Assembly (NCBI RefSeq): GCF_030378165.1
Contig: NZ_CP119766.1
Coordinates: 3,472,001 to 3,536,000 of the forward strand
Source of the DNA: Flavobacterium panacagri
GTDB lineage: Bacteria; Bacteroidota; Bacteroidia; Flavobacteriales; Flavobacteriaceae
DNA length: 64,000 bases
Direction: 5' to 3'
A program made the translations under genes and the position numbers. The first letter of the stretch is position 1, and the number at the start of each line of letters is the position of its first letter. Positions 42,941-53,380 of this stretch are shown piece after piece. The notes beneath the pieces are model-generated. The model had not been told where the DNA came from. It worked only from the letters and a program-made list of their open reading frames with translations, and did not search any database.

Positions 42941-45900
42941 TTAACGATTCGTCTGAATATAATCCGATGGCGACATATTGAAATGTTTTTGGAAATTTCG
43001 CCCAAAGCTCGTTTGTGATTTGTAACCTACCATTTCTGCGATTTCGTACATTTTATAATTTTCATTCAATAATAATTCCGCGGCGCGTTTTAAGCGAACA
43101 ATATTAATCAGTTCGTTTGGACTTAAATTCGTAATATCCTTAATTTTTCGGTATAAAGTCGAACGGCTCATATTCATGATTTCGGCAAGCGATTCTACAC
43201 TTAAATCCTGATCGGTGATGTTTTTCAGGATTTCATCGTCGAGTTTTTTTAGGAATTTTTCATCCGTTTTATTGTGTGCGATGCTTTTAATGTGCGAAAG
43301 GGGAGAACTCGCATAATAATTCATAATCTGTCTTCGGTTTTCGATTAGATTATTGGCCTGCACTTTTAAGTAATCCATAGAAAATGGTTTCGCGATATAA
43401 GCATCGGCGCCCACTTCAAGTCCGTCAATTTGTGATTTGAGCGAGTTTTTCGCAGTTAATAAAATAACGGGAATATGACTCGTTTCCAGATTGGTTTTAA
43501 TGGTTTTGCACATCGTAATTCCGTCCATAATTGGCATGGAAACATCGGAAATTACGAGTTGGATGTTTTCGTTATGAATGATTTTCAGTGCTTCTTCGCC
43601 GTTTTCAGCCTTTAAAATAGCGTAAGTTCCAGCCAATTCAGTAGTAATAAAACTCAAAAGATCTTCATTATCTTCTACAACTAAAATCTGTGCTTTTTCG
43701 TTTTTGACTTCAACAGTCTCTTTTGGGATTTCGGTTTCTTCTTCCTCTTTTTTAGAATCGGCATAAAGCATAAATTCCTGTTCCTGATGTAAGGGAACGG
43801 TCAATTCAAAAATGTTATAATTTAAATCTTCAACTAATTTCAAATTTCCGTTATGCAATTGTGCCAGCGAATGCGCTAGCGAAAGCCCAATTCCAGTTCC
43901 CGAAGCTGTACTGCTGTCATCCACTCTAAAGAAAGGCTCGAAAATTTTATCTTTTAAATGAATCGGAATCACATTTCCGTCATTTTTTACAATTAGAGTC
44001 AGTTTCTTTTCATCTCGAAACAAAGAAATGATGACTTTTTCGTTTGAGTATTTGATAGCATTATTGATGAGATTGCTCAAAATCTTTTTGAAAGCTTCTT
44101 TGTCTACAAAAGCAAAAATATCTTTTTCGCCCAATTCCAATTCAAACTGAAGTCCCCGTTCTTCAATTAACTGACTGAATCTTAGATGAAAATTTCGAAC
44201 CATCGACGAAATATTCGCTTCTACAAAAGTCAGTTTCAAACCGCCAATTTCCGATTTTCTAAAATCCAATAATTCGTTAACCAATTTCAATAAACGGGAA
44301 GTGTTTTTCTTCATGATCGAAAGATGCTGGGGTACTTCTTTCGATTCGTATTCCATGCCTAAAAGTTTCTCCAAAGGCCCTTTTATCAAAGTCAAAGGTG
44401 TTCTGATTTCGTGCGCTACATTCGTAAAAAAATCAATTTTAGCCTGATAGATTTCTTTTTCTTTTTCGTCATTCAAATGCTTGATTTTGCGGTTATTCTT
44501 AATCTGAGTCAGGTTTTGAGAATAACGAATGATGTAGTAGAATCCAGCGCAGATTAATATGAAATAAAGAATATAAGCCAAAGTACTCGCATAAAACGGT
44601 GGCAGAATCGTGATTTTCAGTTTCACTTCCTTACTCCAAACGCCAAAACTATTTAAGGATTTCACTTTAAAAACATAATCGCCCGGAGCCAGTTCAGTAA
44701 AGAAAACTTTATTGTTCCTGCCCAGATAAACCCAGTCGTTATTGACATTTTCCAATTGAAACCAATATTCGGTCAATTCTGGCGCGGTATAGTTTAAAGA
44801 AGCAAATTCGAGATTAAATGAAGACTGACTGTTGTTGAGTTCCAATTCGTTCAGAAACGAAATTGATTGCGAAATAGGCGAGTCGGGACTGTTTACTTCA
44901 ATATCCTTATTATTAATCTGAAGATTGGTGATATAAATAAAAGGAGTGTATTTGTTCTTTGTAAAATGCTTCGGATTAAAACTGATCATTCCGTTGAGGT
45001 TTCCAAAATACATATCACCATTTGCATCTTTAAAAGCCGAATTGTAATTGAACTGATCGCTCAATAAGCCATTTGCAGTGGTAAAAATCTTGATGGTTTT
45101 ATGATCCGGGCCAAATTTCACCAAACCTTTAGAAGTCGTCAGCCATAAATTTTTAGCATCGTCTTCTAAAATGGAATAGAAAACGTTGCTTGGCATTCCG
45201 TTTTTGGTCGTAAACTTGGTAAAAGTGTGTTTTTTACGATCCACCAGATTTAAACCGTTTTCAGTCGCAATCCATAAATTTTTGGAACTGTCTTCAAAAA
45301 TAGCATTCATGGTATTGTTGCTAATTCCGTTTGGGTTTTTATAATCATATGTAAAAACCTCTTTCTTTTTGGTTTTTGGATTATAAAACAACAAACCGTC
45401 GCGATAACTTCCCGCCCAAAGATTACCATCGCTGTCTTCTTTAAAATTGGTATAATGAAAAGTCTCCGGAAAGAATTTCAGGATTTCAAAATTATCAGCC
45501 TGTTCATTATAACGGTAAAGTCCAGATGTAGTCACGACAATCAGATCGTTATTTTTCATTTCATAAAAAGAAAAAATAAAGTTGCTGTGCAGCCCGCTTC
45601 CATCATTAGCACTATAATGTTTTAAAACCTTGCCGGAATTTCGATCCAAAACATCTAGGCCATGCTCAAAAGTTCCGACCCAGATTTTATCTTTTCTGGG
45701 CATTAAAGCATGAATATTATAATAAGAAACAGGGTAAGACGTAAATTTTTGTGTTTTTGGATTAAAACGATTTACGCCCGCATCTTCCGTTCCAATCCAC
45801 AAATCGCCGTGATCATCTTTGTGAATTTCTCTGACAGCGCTTCCGCTAATAGAATTCTGGCCTTCCTGCGGAAAGTATTTTTTAAACTGGGTATATTGTT

Positions 45901-46867
45901 TTTGATGGTAATTGACACCGCCAAAATAAGTTCCAATCCAGACACCATTTTCCTTATCAATTAAAATAGAGTAGGCCGCATTATCTGAAATTGCGTACGG
46001 ATCATTATAATTCTTTTTAAGATTAATAACAGTTTTTGTCTTTAGATTATAAACATAAACACCGGATTCGCTGGCAATCCAAAGTTCATCGTTTCCTCTT
46101 TTTTTGAACTGACGTACAAAAACGGGTTCTTTAATGTCAGATTTAAGTTCGTTTGTCGTTTTGTTTTTTCTATTGTAAATCAGAATTCCGTCGTCTTGTG
46201 TTCCAATTACGATGTTTTCGGGATCAACAGCATAAATTACCGTAATTCTGAAATTAGCTTTATTCGCTGGCGGATTTAAGGTAATATTTTCAAAAGAATG
46301 ATTTTCTTCTGAATAATGATAAATCTTATTTAAAGAAGAAGCCCAGATTTCTCCTTTATAATCTCTTGTTATAGAAGTAGAAACAAAATATTTATTCGGA
46401 TTAAAAGTGGTCGTTTCTTTTTTATTTGGTGCATACTTATACAAAATGTTGCCAGAAATGAACCAAATGTTGCCTTTTAGGTCGTGATTGATGTCATTGA
46501 TACGATCATTGATGGCTTCATTTAAAATGGAAAAATGATCTTGTTTTTTATCATAATGGTACAAACCTTTATCTGTTCCGACCCAAATCGTACCATTATT
46601 TTCATGAAGTGACTGAATATAATTGCTTCCAAGACTATGGATCGGGTCGCCATTGCTTCTATAGGTCTTAAAACGATAACCATCAAAGCGGTTCAAGCCA
46701 TCTTTTGTCCCAAACCACATAAAACCGTCATTGTCTTGTAATGAGGTTAATACCGTATTATTAGAAAGTCCTTCTTCAACCTGAAAATGTTTAAAATAAT
46801 ATTCCTGAGCATTTGAAAAATGTATCGAAAAAATGCTGAAAAGTAAAAAAAGAAAGAATTTACGCAT
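42941..46867 (-). CDS. Hybrid two-component system regulator (HTCS) of the polysaccharide locus
   Basis: This 1308-residue one-protein two-component system has a signal peptide (about 1-20) and a periplasmic sensor of two-component-regulator propeller repeats (about 22-660; e.g. MWFGTKDGLNRFDGYRF, LWIGTEDAGVNRF, LWIATENGLNLVDR). A Y_Y_Y domain follows (about 690-755), then one span (about 765-785) and a HisKA with VAHEIRTPLTLIKGPLEKLL. The HATPase has INNAIKYSN and GTGIGLSLAHSLAQLH. A receiver (ILVVEDNEDLL, VISDVSMPIMDGI, AYIAKPFSM) and a C-terminal AraC domain (LSVESLAEIMNMSRSTLYRK, YEIAEMVGYKSQTSFGRNFQ) complete it. It is divergent from susC and presumably activates the locus on binding an oligosaccharide. 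Confidence 0.96.
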   Translation of the reverse strand: MRKFFLFLLFSIFSIHFSNAQEYYFKHFQVEEGLSNNTVLTSLQDNDGFMWFGTKDGLNRFDGYRFKTYRSNGDPIHSLGSNYIQSLHENNGTIWVGTDKGLYHYDKKQDHFSILNEAINDRINDINHDLKGNIWFISGNILYKYAPNKKETTTFNPNKYFVSTSITRDYKGEIWASSLNKIYHYSEENHSFENITLNPPANKANFRITVIYAVDPENIVIGTQDDGILIYNRKNKTTNELKSDIKEPVFVRQFKKRGNDELWIASESGVYVYNLKTKTVINLKKNYNDPYAISDNAAYSILIDKENGVWIGTYFGGVNYHQKQYTQFKKYFPQEGQNSISGSAVREIHKDDHGDLWIGTEDAGVNRFNPKTQKFTSYPVSYYNIHALMPRKDKIWVGTFEHGLDVLDRNSGKVLKHYSANDGSGLHSNFIFSFYEMKNNDLIVVTTSGLYRYNEQADNFEILKFFPETFHYTNFKEDSDGNLWAGSYRDGLLFYNPKTKKKEVFTYDYKNPNGISNNTMNAIFEDSSKNLWIATENGLNLVDRKKHTFTKFTTKNGMPSNVFYSILEDDAKNLWLTTSKGLVKFGPDHKTIKIFTTANGLLSDQFNYNSAFKDANGDMYFGNLNGMISFNPKHFTKNKYTPFIYITNLQINNKDIEVNSPDSPISQSISFLNELELNNSQSSFNLEFASLNYTAPELTEYWFQLENVNNDWVYLGRNNKVFFTELAPGDYVFKVKSLNSFGVWSKEVKLKITILPPFYASTLAYILYFILICAGFYYIIRYSQNLTQIKNNRKIKHLNDEKEKEIYQAKIDFFTNVAHEIRTPLTLIKGPLEKLLGMEYESKEVPQHLSIMKKNTSRLLKLVNELLDFRKSEIGGLKLTFVEANISSMVRNFHLRFSQLIEERGLQFELELGEKDIFAFVDKEAFKKILSNLINNAIKYSNEKVIISLFRDEKKLTLIVKNDGNVIPIHLKDKIFEPFFRVDDSSTASGTGIGLSLAHSLAQLHNGNLKLVEDLNYNIFELTVPLHQEQEFMLYADSKKEEEETEIPKETVEVKNEKAQILVVEDNEDLLSFITTELAGTYAILKAENGEEALKIIHNENIQLVISDVSMPIMDGITMCKTIKTNLETSHIPVILLTAKNSLKSQIDGLEVGADAYIAKPFSMDYLKVQANNLIENRRQIMNYYASSPLSHIKSIAHNKTDEKFLKKLDDEILKNITDQDLSVESLAEIMNMSRSTLYRKIKDITNLSPNELINIVRLKRAAELLLNENYKMYEIAEMVGYKSQTSFGRNFQKHFNMSPSDYIQTNR

Positions 46868-47230
46868 AAGCTGTTTTTTAAGGCTGAAATCAATGTTTCT
46901 GCAAATCGTCTCAATATTCTACAAAATGTTGCAAGGCTTGTTAATATTGACCTTTTTTGTACAATTTGAATCATTTGCGAGAGATATTGACACAAATGAA
47001 GCATTTTATTTTGAATAAAAAGCGCCTAATTTGAATTTTCAAATAAATGATATTGATAAAATTTTAAGGTTAAAAATATACTATCAATAAAATAAACTTT
47101 GAAAAATCGAACCATTAACAATTTTGAAACAAAATGAACAATTTAGTACTAGAAAAGAATATTGATTCTTTACTTGTTCGATTTCCGGACGATTAAAAAC
47201 GCAATATTTCCAACCAAACCACAAAAAGAA
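46868..47230. other. Control region between HTCS and susC
   Basis: This 363-bp AT-rich divergent region contains no gene. The regulator's target sites should lie here, but I see no clear repeat, and no unambiguous TTTG/TAnnTTTG promoter; TAAACTTTG near 47094-47102 is one base off the -7 consensus. Confidence 0.4.
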
Positions 47231-50200
47231 ATGAAACTATCTAAAATGCAAAAATCAATGAAAACAAAGCTCACTCACTTTTTAACGAAGAGATATTACC
47301 TCTTAGTTTTCTTTAGTTTATTACTGCAGTCCGCTTTTGCCCAACAGATCACGGTTACGGGAAAAGTCACAGCCGCTTCGGGAGAAGCAATTCCTTTTGC
47401 GAATGTTTTAATAAAAGGAACACAAAATGGTGCCGCTACAGATTTTGACGGAAGCTTCAAAATTGCAGTCGGCGGGAATCAAACATTAGTTTTCAGCTCA
47501 CAAGGCTACAAAACGACAGAAATTGCAGTTAACAATAGAACTTCAATCAATATTGCTTTAGAAGAAGATGCCATGAAACTCAACGAAATTGTTGTGGTAG
47601 GTTATGGATCGCAGCAAAAGAAAGACCTTACCGGAGCTGTTTCTTTAGTGAAACCAGAAGAAATTCAAAAACGTCAAGTTACTACAGTGGCAGACGGATT
47701 GCAAGGTCTAGTTACGGGAGTTAAAGTTCGCGGTGGCGGACGTCCTGGGCAGGAAGCGAATGTAGAGATTCGTGGTCTTAAAAATCTTCAAAATACAAAT
47801 CCTTTGTATGTAATTGATGGTTTAGTAACCACAGGGAATAGAGATTTTAACCCAAATGATATCGAAAGTATTCAGGTTTTAAAAGATGCTTCGGCAGCCG
47901 CTATCTACGGTTCAAGAGCGGCAAATGGAGTAATCATTATTACTACTAAAAAAGGAAAAAAAGGCCCGTTGCAAGTTGAAGTTTCGGCAAAAAGCAGTTT
48001 TCAAATCATGCCACGCTACAATTTGATGGGAACTGAAGAATTTGCCAAATGGAATAATATGGCCTATGATAATGCTAAAGCAGATAGTGGCGGAAATACT
48101 ATATACGATAGGCAAAATCTTAACATGGCAGTAAATACGGATTGGCAGGATGCTACATTCAGAACTGGAATGATTCAGGACTATAATGCTAGTTTTTCTG
48201 GAGGAAACGAAAATTCTACGTTTTTTATGTCCGCAAATTATTTTGGAAATGAAGGAACGGTTATTGGAACTGATTTTGATAGAATTTCATTCCGCGTCAA
48301 CTCAAGTGGTACAAAAGGAATTTTCAGTATTGGAGAAAACTTGGCTATCAGTAATTCTAAAACAGATGAAATGTCTGGGAATCCAATTATTGATGTGTAT
48401 AGAATGACACCAACAATTCCGCTTTATGATGCTTCAAATCCAGGAGGATATGGGTACGGAAAACAAGGCGTTGCAGATACTTTTGGTACAAACCCTCTAG
48501 CAATTGCTGATTTCGCGAATACTACAAATGAAAATTTCAGAATTAGAGGAAACATCTGGTCTGAATTAAAATTTGCTCCTTGGCTGAAATATCGCTTCAA
48601 CTTTGGCTACGAAACCAGTTTTGACTCTTATAAATTCATGAGAAAAGTAGGAAACTGGACTTTAAACCAACCGGTAGATCCATCTCAGACAGATCAAAAC
48701 AAAGGAAGATCCCAGACTACGTTGTTCGAAAATACTTTGACTTTTAAAAAAGAATTTGGTAAACATGATCTAACGGTTTTGGTGGGTCAGACTTTTCAAA
48801 AAGACAAATACGATCAGATTTATGGAACAAAGAGAAATCTGCCAATGAATTCGGGTACTGGACAGTATTATGAAGTTTTAAATCAGGGAGATTCGCCGGT
48901 AGTTGGTGGTTTTATTAATGAAGCAGCACTTGCATCATATCTGGGAAGAATTGAATACAATTATGACAATCGTTATTTATTGAATGCTGTTTTAAGACGT
49001 GATGGATCATCAAGGTTCAGTGATGAAAACAAATGGGGTAATTTTCCTTCTGTTTCTGCAGGATGGAGAGTAAGCAATGAATCTTTCTTTAAATCTGAAT
49101 TTATTAAAGATTTGAAGTTACGAGCGAGTTATGGAGAATTAGGTTCTGGTAATATTGGCTACTACGAATACAAAAGCTTTGTGAATAATTTTGGAGCCAT
49201 TGTGTTAGGTAATGATCAGAATTTGTTTTCTTCTGCTGCTCAGGTCAAATTGTCGAATTCACAATTGCGTTGGGAAAAATTAAAGCAAACCAATTTCGGA
49301 TTAGATTTAGCGGTTTTAAATAATGATTTACGTTTTACGGCAGATTATTTTATTGCCCGTACACAAGATGTATTGTTTGGTTTCCCGATTTTATTGACTA
49401 CTGGAAATGATGGCGGAAATCCAATTTCAAATGCTGCAACTGTAGAAAATAAAGGTCTTGAATTGGAATTGGCTTATAACAAAAAAATCAACGAATTCTC
49501 TTTTAATGCTTCTATCAACTTTACAAAAGTAAATAACAAGCTGGTTTCGTTAGGAAATGGTCAAAATGAAAACATTTCTGGAAACACCATCACAAGAGCA
49601 GGTAATCCAGTTGGAATGTGGTATGTGCTGCAGACCGATGGATTGTTTCAAAACCAACAGGAAATTGACAACTACAAAAATGCAAATGGTCAGGTAATTA
49701 TGCCAAATGCTGTTCCTGGAGACATTCGTTTTAAAGATGTTAATGGAGACGGACAAATTACCAGTACAGATAAAGCTATTGTGGGAAGTCCTTGGCCGGA
49801 ATTTGAAATGGGTTTAAATGCAGGAGCAGAATACAAAGGTTTTGACTTTTCGATGAACTGGATTGCTTCTCACGGAGCAACTGTTTATAATGGATTTAGA
49901 AGTGTTGTCGATAGATTTGATGACAACAGTAACTACAGAGCTGGTATTCAGCCTTGGACACCAGAAAATCCTAATACCGATTTTCCTAGAGTAACAAAAG
50001 GGTCTACTTTGAATTCAAGAGGAGACAGTGATCGTTTCTTAGAAAATGGAGATTTTATCAGATTGAAATATATTGGATTTGGATATAATCTGCCTCAAAG
50101 TGTTTTAAAGAATTCAGGTATTTCAAGAGCGAGATTGACATTATCAGCGCAAAACATTCTTACCATCACAAAATATAAAGGTTTAGATCCTGAATTTACA

Positions 50201-50287
50201 AATAGTAATATTTTCGAAAGAGGTGTAGATAATGGCGCTTTCCCAAATCTTAAAACGTATTCACTTGGTGTTGATTTTAGCTTTTAA
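47231..50287 (+). CDS. SusC/RagA family TonB-linked outer membrane protein
   Basis: This outer-membrane glycan importer starts at the ATG at 47231 (1018 residues); the frame opens upstream at a TTG (47162) that does not look like a real start. It has a signal peptide ending QSAFAQQ, a carboxypeptidase-like domain (VTGKVTAASGEAIPFANVLI), a TonB box (LNEIVVVGYGSQQKKDLTGAV), and a plug with the SusC hallmarks GLQGLVTGVKVRGGGRPGQE and ANGVIIITTKKGKKG. A large barrel ends TYSLGVDFSF. It forms the transport pair with SusD 16 nt downstream and is probably controlled by the divergent HTCS. Confidence 0.95.
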   Translation: MKLSKMQKSMKTKLTHFLTKRYYLLVFFSLLLQSAFAQQITVTGKVTAASGEAIPFANVLIKGTQNGAATDFDGSFKIAVGGNQTLVFSSQGYKTTEIAVNNRTSINIALEEDAMKLNEIVVVGYGSQQKKDLTGAVSLVKPEEIQKRQVTTVADGLQGLVTGVKVRGGGRPGQEANVEIRGLKNLQNTNPLYVIDGLVTTGNRDFNPNDIESIQVLKDASAAAIYGSRAANGVIIITTKKGKKGPLQVEVSAKSSFQIMPRYNLMGTEEFAKWNNMAYDNAKADSGGNTIYDRQNLNMAVNTDWQDATFRTGMIQDYNASFSGGNENSTFFMSANYFGNEGTVIGTDFDRISFRVNSSGTKGIFSIGENLAISNSKTDEMSGNPIIDVYRMTPTIPLYDASNPGGYGYGKQGVADTFGTNPLAIADFANTTNENFRIRGNIWSELKFAPWLKYRFNFGYETSFDSYKFMRKVGNWTLNQPVDPSQTDQNKGRSQTTLFENTLTFKKEFGKHDLTVLVGQTFQKDKYDQIYGTKRNLPMNSGTGQYYEVLNQGDSPVVGGFINEAALASYLGRIEYNYDNRYLLNAVLRRDGSSRFSDENKWGNFPSVSAGWRVSNESFFKSEFIKDLKLRASYGELGSGNIGYYEYKSFVNNFGAIVLGNDQNLFSSAAQVKLSNSQLRWEKLKQTNFGLDLAVLNNDLRFTADYFIARTQDVLFGFPILLTTGNDGGNPISNAATVENKGLELELAYNKKINEFSFNASINFTKVNNKLVSLGNGQNENISGNTITRAGNPVGMWYVLQTDGLFQNQQEIDNYKNANGQVIMPNAVPGDIRFKDVNGDGQITSTDKAIVGSPWPEFEMGLNAGAEYKGFDFSMNWIASHGATVYNGFRSVVDRFDDNSNYRAGIQPWTPENPNTDFPRVTKGSTLNSRGDSDRFLENGDFIRLKYIGFGYNLPQSVLKNSGISRARLTLSAQNILTITKYKGLDPEFTNSNIFERGVDNGAFPNLKTYSLGVDFSF

Positions 50288-50303
50288 TTAAAAAAATAGC
50301 ATA

Positions 50304-51827
50304 ATGAAAAAAATAATTATACTAACCGCAGCTTTTCTAGGTCTTGTTTTTACTGCTTGTGAAAACGAACTAGACCTGAACAGCCCTAATGATATAACAG
50401 TTGACCAATATTGGAAAACTGAAAGTGATGCACAAGCTGGTGTAAACTCTATTTATGCCATGTTTTACAAAGATGGTCTTTGGGCAAGATGGATGTATTT
50501 CCGTTTAGATTTGACTTCTGATGAAGGTTATAGTGTGAGTCCGTGGACGGAATTGGCAGATTGGACGAGGTTCAATTACATCAATTATAATTTTTGGGAA
50601 GGAAATGCGGTAACATGGAGAGACAGCTATAAAGCGATTTTTAGATGCAACCAAGTTTTAGCGAATGTTCCAAATATCACTTTCCAAAATGAAGATGATA
50701 AAAAGAAGATTATTGCTCAGGCTAAGTTTTTCAGAGCATTGCATTACTATTATTTAGCCGTGATTTGGGAAGATGTTCCATTGGTTTTAGATCCGTCTAC
50801 ACCAGCAGATTTGCCACAACAAAAAAAGGTGGATGAAATCTGGGCTCAGATTGAAAAAGATTTGAATGAATCTTTTGATGATCTGCCAGCGAAATGGGGA
50901 GCAGATCAGACAGGAAGACCTGATAAAGGAGCTGCAAAAGCATTTTTAGCAAAATTATACATGCAGCAAAGAAAATGGTCTGATGCGAAAACAGCTCTTG
51001 AATATTTAATAACAGGCCCTGGAGCAAGATACAGTTTGGTGGCGAACTACAGAGATAATTTTACAGACGTAAATGAAAACAACAGTGAATCTGTTTTTGA
51101 AATCCAGTTTGGAGACCAAAGAAAAGGAGGAACTGACGAAGCACAAAATGCAGCAGTTTCCAGTAACCGTTGTCAGTTTTTTGCGCCAAGAGGAATTGGA
51201 TGGTCTGATGGACAAGCTCGTTTTTGGTTAGTGAATGCTTTCAAAGAAGAAAAAAACAAAGACGGCAATTTGGATATTCGTTTGAGATGGACTTTATATT
51301 ATCCTGATTTATTGGCTGATTTTGGAGACAAAACCTATAACAGAAACTGGGAATGGAATAATAATGAAGCCTGGTTCAGAAAAGGAAGCCGTGATTATTA
51401 TAGAGATAATGAAGACTACTACAGCCAGGTAAACTACAGATTGGTTCGTTACGGTGATATTTTATTGCGCTATGCCGAAGTTTTAAACGAATTAGGAAGT
51501 ACTGCCGAAGCTTATCAATATGTTGATCAGGTAAGAGCTCGTGTAAATATGAATCCTTTAGCAACAGCGCATCCTGAAATTGGAAACGACCATGACAAGT
51601 TCCTAGAGCGTTTGAAAATGGAAAGAGTTTTAGAATTATGTGGAGAAAGTGTTCGCTGGGAAGATCTAAAACGTTGGGGAGATTTAAATACTCAGGCTGC
51701 TGTTGATAAAATTGCGCTTCGTGATTCAGATTTTAAAAACTTCAAAGTGGGGAAAAATCACAGAATGCCAATTCCGCAAAGCGATGTAGATAATAATCCA
51801 AATCTGGAGCAAAACTCAGGATATTAA
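50304..51827 (+). CDS. RagB/SusD family surface glycan-binding lipoprotein
   Basis: This 507-residue lipoprotein has a signal peptide with lipobox FTAC followed by ENELDLNSP. It carries the SusD-typical N-terminus (DQYWKTESDAQAGVNSIYAM), TPR-bearing middle (AKFFRALHYYYLAVIWEDVP, GAAKAFLAKLYMQQRKWSDA) and C-terminal YRLVRYGDILLRYAEVLNEL, with MERVLELCGESVRWEDLKRW. It caps the SusC barrel and captures glycan at the surface. A hairpin follows at 51842-51871. Confidence 0.96.
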   Translation: MKKIIILTAAFLGLVFTACENELDLNSPNDITVDQYWKTESDAQAGVNSIYAMFYKDGLWARWMYFRLDLTSDEGYSVSPWTELADWTRFNYINYNFWEGNAVTWRDSYKAIFRCNQVLANVPNITFQNEDDKKKIIAQAKFFRALHYYYLAVIWEDVPLVLDPSTPADLPQQKKVDEIWAQIEKDLNESFDDLPAKWGADQTGRPDKGAAKAFLAKLYMQQRKWSDAKTALEYLITGPGARYSLVANYRDNFTDVNENNSESVFEIQFGDQRKGGTDEAQNAAVSSNRCQFFAPRGIGWSDGQARFWLVNAFKEEKNKDGNLDIRLRWTLYYPDLLADFGDKTYNRNWEWNNNEAWFRKGSRDYYRDNEDYYSQVNYRLVRYGDILLRYAEVLNELGSTAEAYQYVDQVRARVNMNPLATAHPEIGNDHDKFLERLKMERVLELCGESVRWEDLKRWGDLNTQAAVDKIALRDSDFKNFKVGKNHRMPIPQSDVDNNPNLEQNSGY

Positions 51828-51841
51828 AAAATGAATTTTTG

Positions 51842-51871
51842 AGGGAATCAGATTCGAAAGTCTGATTCCCT
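51842..51871 (+). terminator. Intra-operon hairpin after susD
   Basis: AGGGAATCAGA and TCTGATTCCCT pair around an 8-nt loop, 14 nt after the susD stop. The T-tract is weak, so it could be a partial terminator or an RNA-stabilising structure that raises susCD relative to the enzyme genes. Confidence 0.6.
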
Positions 51872-51912
51872 TATCATACAGAACGATTGTTCAAAAAAAA
51901 AACAAAATTGTA

Positions 51913-53088
51913 ATGAAGAAAGTAAAATTGGGTCTGACAGTATTGTTGGCAGGATTAGTATTGCTAAGCTGTAACAACAAAAAGAATACTTCTAAAGAAA
52001 GTAAAAACGAAACCGCTTCGGTTGAAACAAGAGAAATCTGGACAAAAGATCAGGCCAATAAATGGTATGCAGAACAGCCTTGGTTAGTTGGGGCAAATTA
52101 TTCTCCTAGCACAGCTATAAATCAGTTAGAGATGTGGCAGTCAGATACTTTTGATCCCAAAAGAATTGATCAGGAATTAGGCTGGGCAGAAAACTTAGGC
52201 ATGAACGTTATGCGTGTCTATTTGCACGATTTATTACACGAGCAAGACGCAGAAGGTTTGTACAAACGCATGGATCAGTTTCTTGAAATTGCAGATAAAC
52301 ACCACATTAAAACACTTTTTGTGTTGTTTGATTCCTGCTGGGATCCGTTTCCAGTTTTAGGAAAACAGCGTGCTCCAAAACCACATACGCACAACTCAGG
52401 CTGGGTACAGGCTCCGGGACAAAAAGCGCTTCAGGATAAAACACAATATCCTCGTTTAGAAAAATATGTAAAAGAAACTGTAGCTCATTTTAAAGATGAT
52501 AAAAGAATCTTAGGTTGGGATGTTTGGAACGAGCCGGATAATATGACAGGCCCTTCGTATGAAAAAGTAGAAATCAAAAACAAAGTCGATTTGATTCTGC
52601 CACTTTTAAAAGATGTTTTTGCTTGGGCGAGAGAAAGCAATCCATCACAGCCATTAACTTCAGGAGTTTGGGTTGGAGACTGGAGCGACGAAGCGAAAAT
52701 GAAACCAATGCACAAAATGCAGATTGAGCAGTCGGATATTGTTTCTTTCCACAATTATGATAAACCAGCAGATTTTGAAAGAGTGGTAAAACAATTACAG
52801 CGCTACGGAAAACCATTGATTTGTACAGAATACATGGCAAGACCAAACGGAAGTACTTTCGAAGGATTTTTACCTCTTGCCAGAAAATACAATGTTGGTA
52901 TGATCAACTGGGGATTTGTTGATGGAAAAACACAAACCAAATACGCTTGGGACAGTTGGACAAAAACATACACTGCTGAGCCAAAACTATGGTTTCATGA
53001 TATATTACACACAGACGGAACGCCATATATCAAAGCCGAAACCGATTTGATTAAAAAGATGACGACAGAAGCGAATAAGGTTAATTAG
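51913..53088 (+). CDS. Clan GH-A glycoside hydrolase (cellulase/GH5-like), lipoprotein
   Basis: This 391-residue lipoprotein has lipobox VLLSC (cysteine about residue 20). It folds as a TIM-barrel hydrolase with MNVMRVYLHDLL (about 97-108), the acid/base glutamate in GWDVWNEPDNM (about 199-209), DIVSFHNYDKP (about 275) and the nucleophile glutamate in PLICTEYMARP (about 305-315). These are the two glutamates of clan GH-A. Such proteins are often labelled 1,4-beta-xylanase, but the exact family and substrate are not certain. It lies third in the utilisation locus. Confidence 0.88.
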   Translation: MKKVKLGLTVLLAGLVLLSCNNKKNTSKESKNETASVETREIWTKDQANKWYAEQPWLVGANYSPSTAINQLEMWQSDTFDPKRIDQELGWAENLGMNVMRVYLHDLLHEQDAEGLYKRMDQFLEIADKHHIKTLFVLFDSCWDPFPVLGKQRAPKPHTHNSGWVQAPGQKALQDKTQYPRLEKYVKETVAHFKDDKRILGWDVWNEPDNMTGPSYEKVEIKNKVDLILPLLKDVFAWARESNPSQPLTSGVWVGDWSDEAKMKPMHKMQIEQSDIVSFHNYDKPADFERVVKQLQRYGKPLICTEYMARPNGSTFEGFLPLARKYNVGMINWGFVDGKTQTKYAWDSWTKTYTAEPKLWFHDILHTDGTPYIKAETDLIKKMTTEANKVN

Positions 53089-53125
53089 ATAATTAGATAA
53101 TTGTTTTTGGCAACAGATTAAAAGA

Positions 53126-53267
53126 TTTTTAAACACATAGGAACATAGCTTTACTTTATGTAAAAAGGCATTTCACTTATTTCAATGCACATAGCTATGT
53201 GTGAAAGCTAGCTTTTTCTATAATCTCGACGAAGAGCATTCGGAAATCTATGTTTCTATGTGTTTAA
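53126..53267. repeat. CACATAG-type element between GH genes
   Basis: Left end TTTTTAAACACATAGGAACA and right end CTATGTTTCTATGTGTTTAA are inverted, about 142 bp apart, with an AAAAGGCATTTCACTTATTT core in reverse orientation to the other copies. Flanking CACAGATTAAAAG-type half-repeats occur at about 53108-53125 and 53271-53310. It interrupts the operon between two enzyme genes. Confidence 0.75.
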
Positions 53268-53380
53268 TTTCATCAACAGATTTCATCATTTTAATCCTTT
53301 AATCTGTGGCAAAAAAAAACAATCAGCGGAAACCCGTTTCATCAGTTTAATCCGTGGGCAATAAACTAAAATGAACAGCA

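Noticed and set aside
47162..47230. N-terminal extension of the SusC protein from a TTG at 47162
   Set aside because: The extra 23 residues are not signal-like and the ATG at 47231 is followed by a standard signal peptide.
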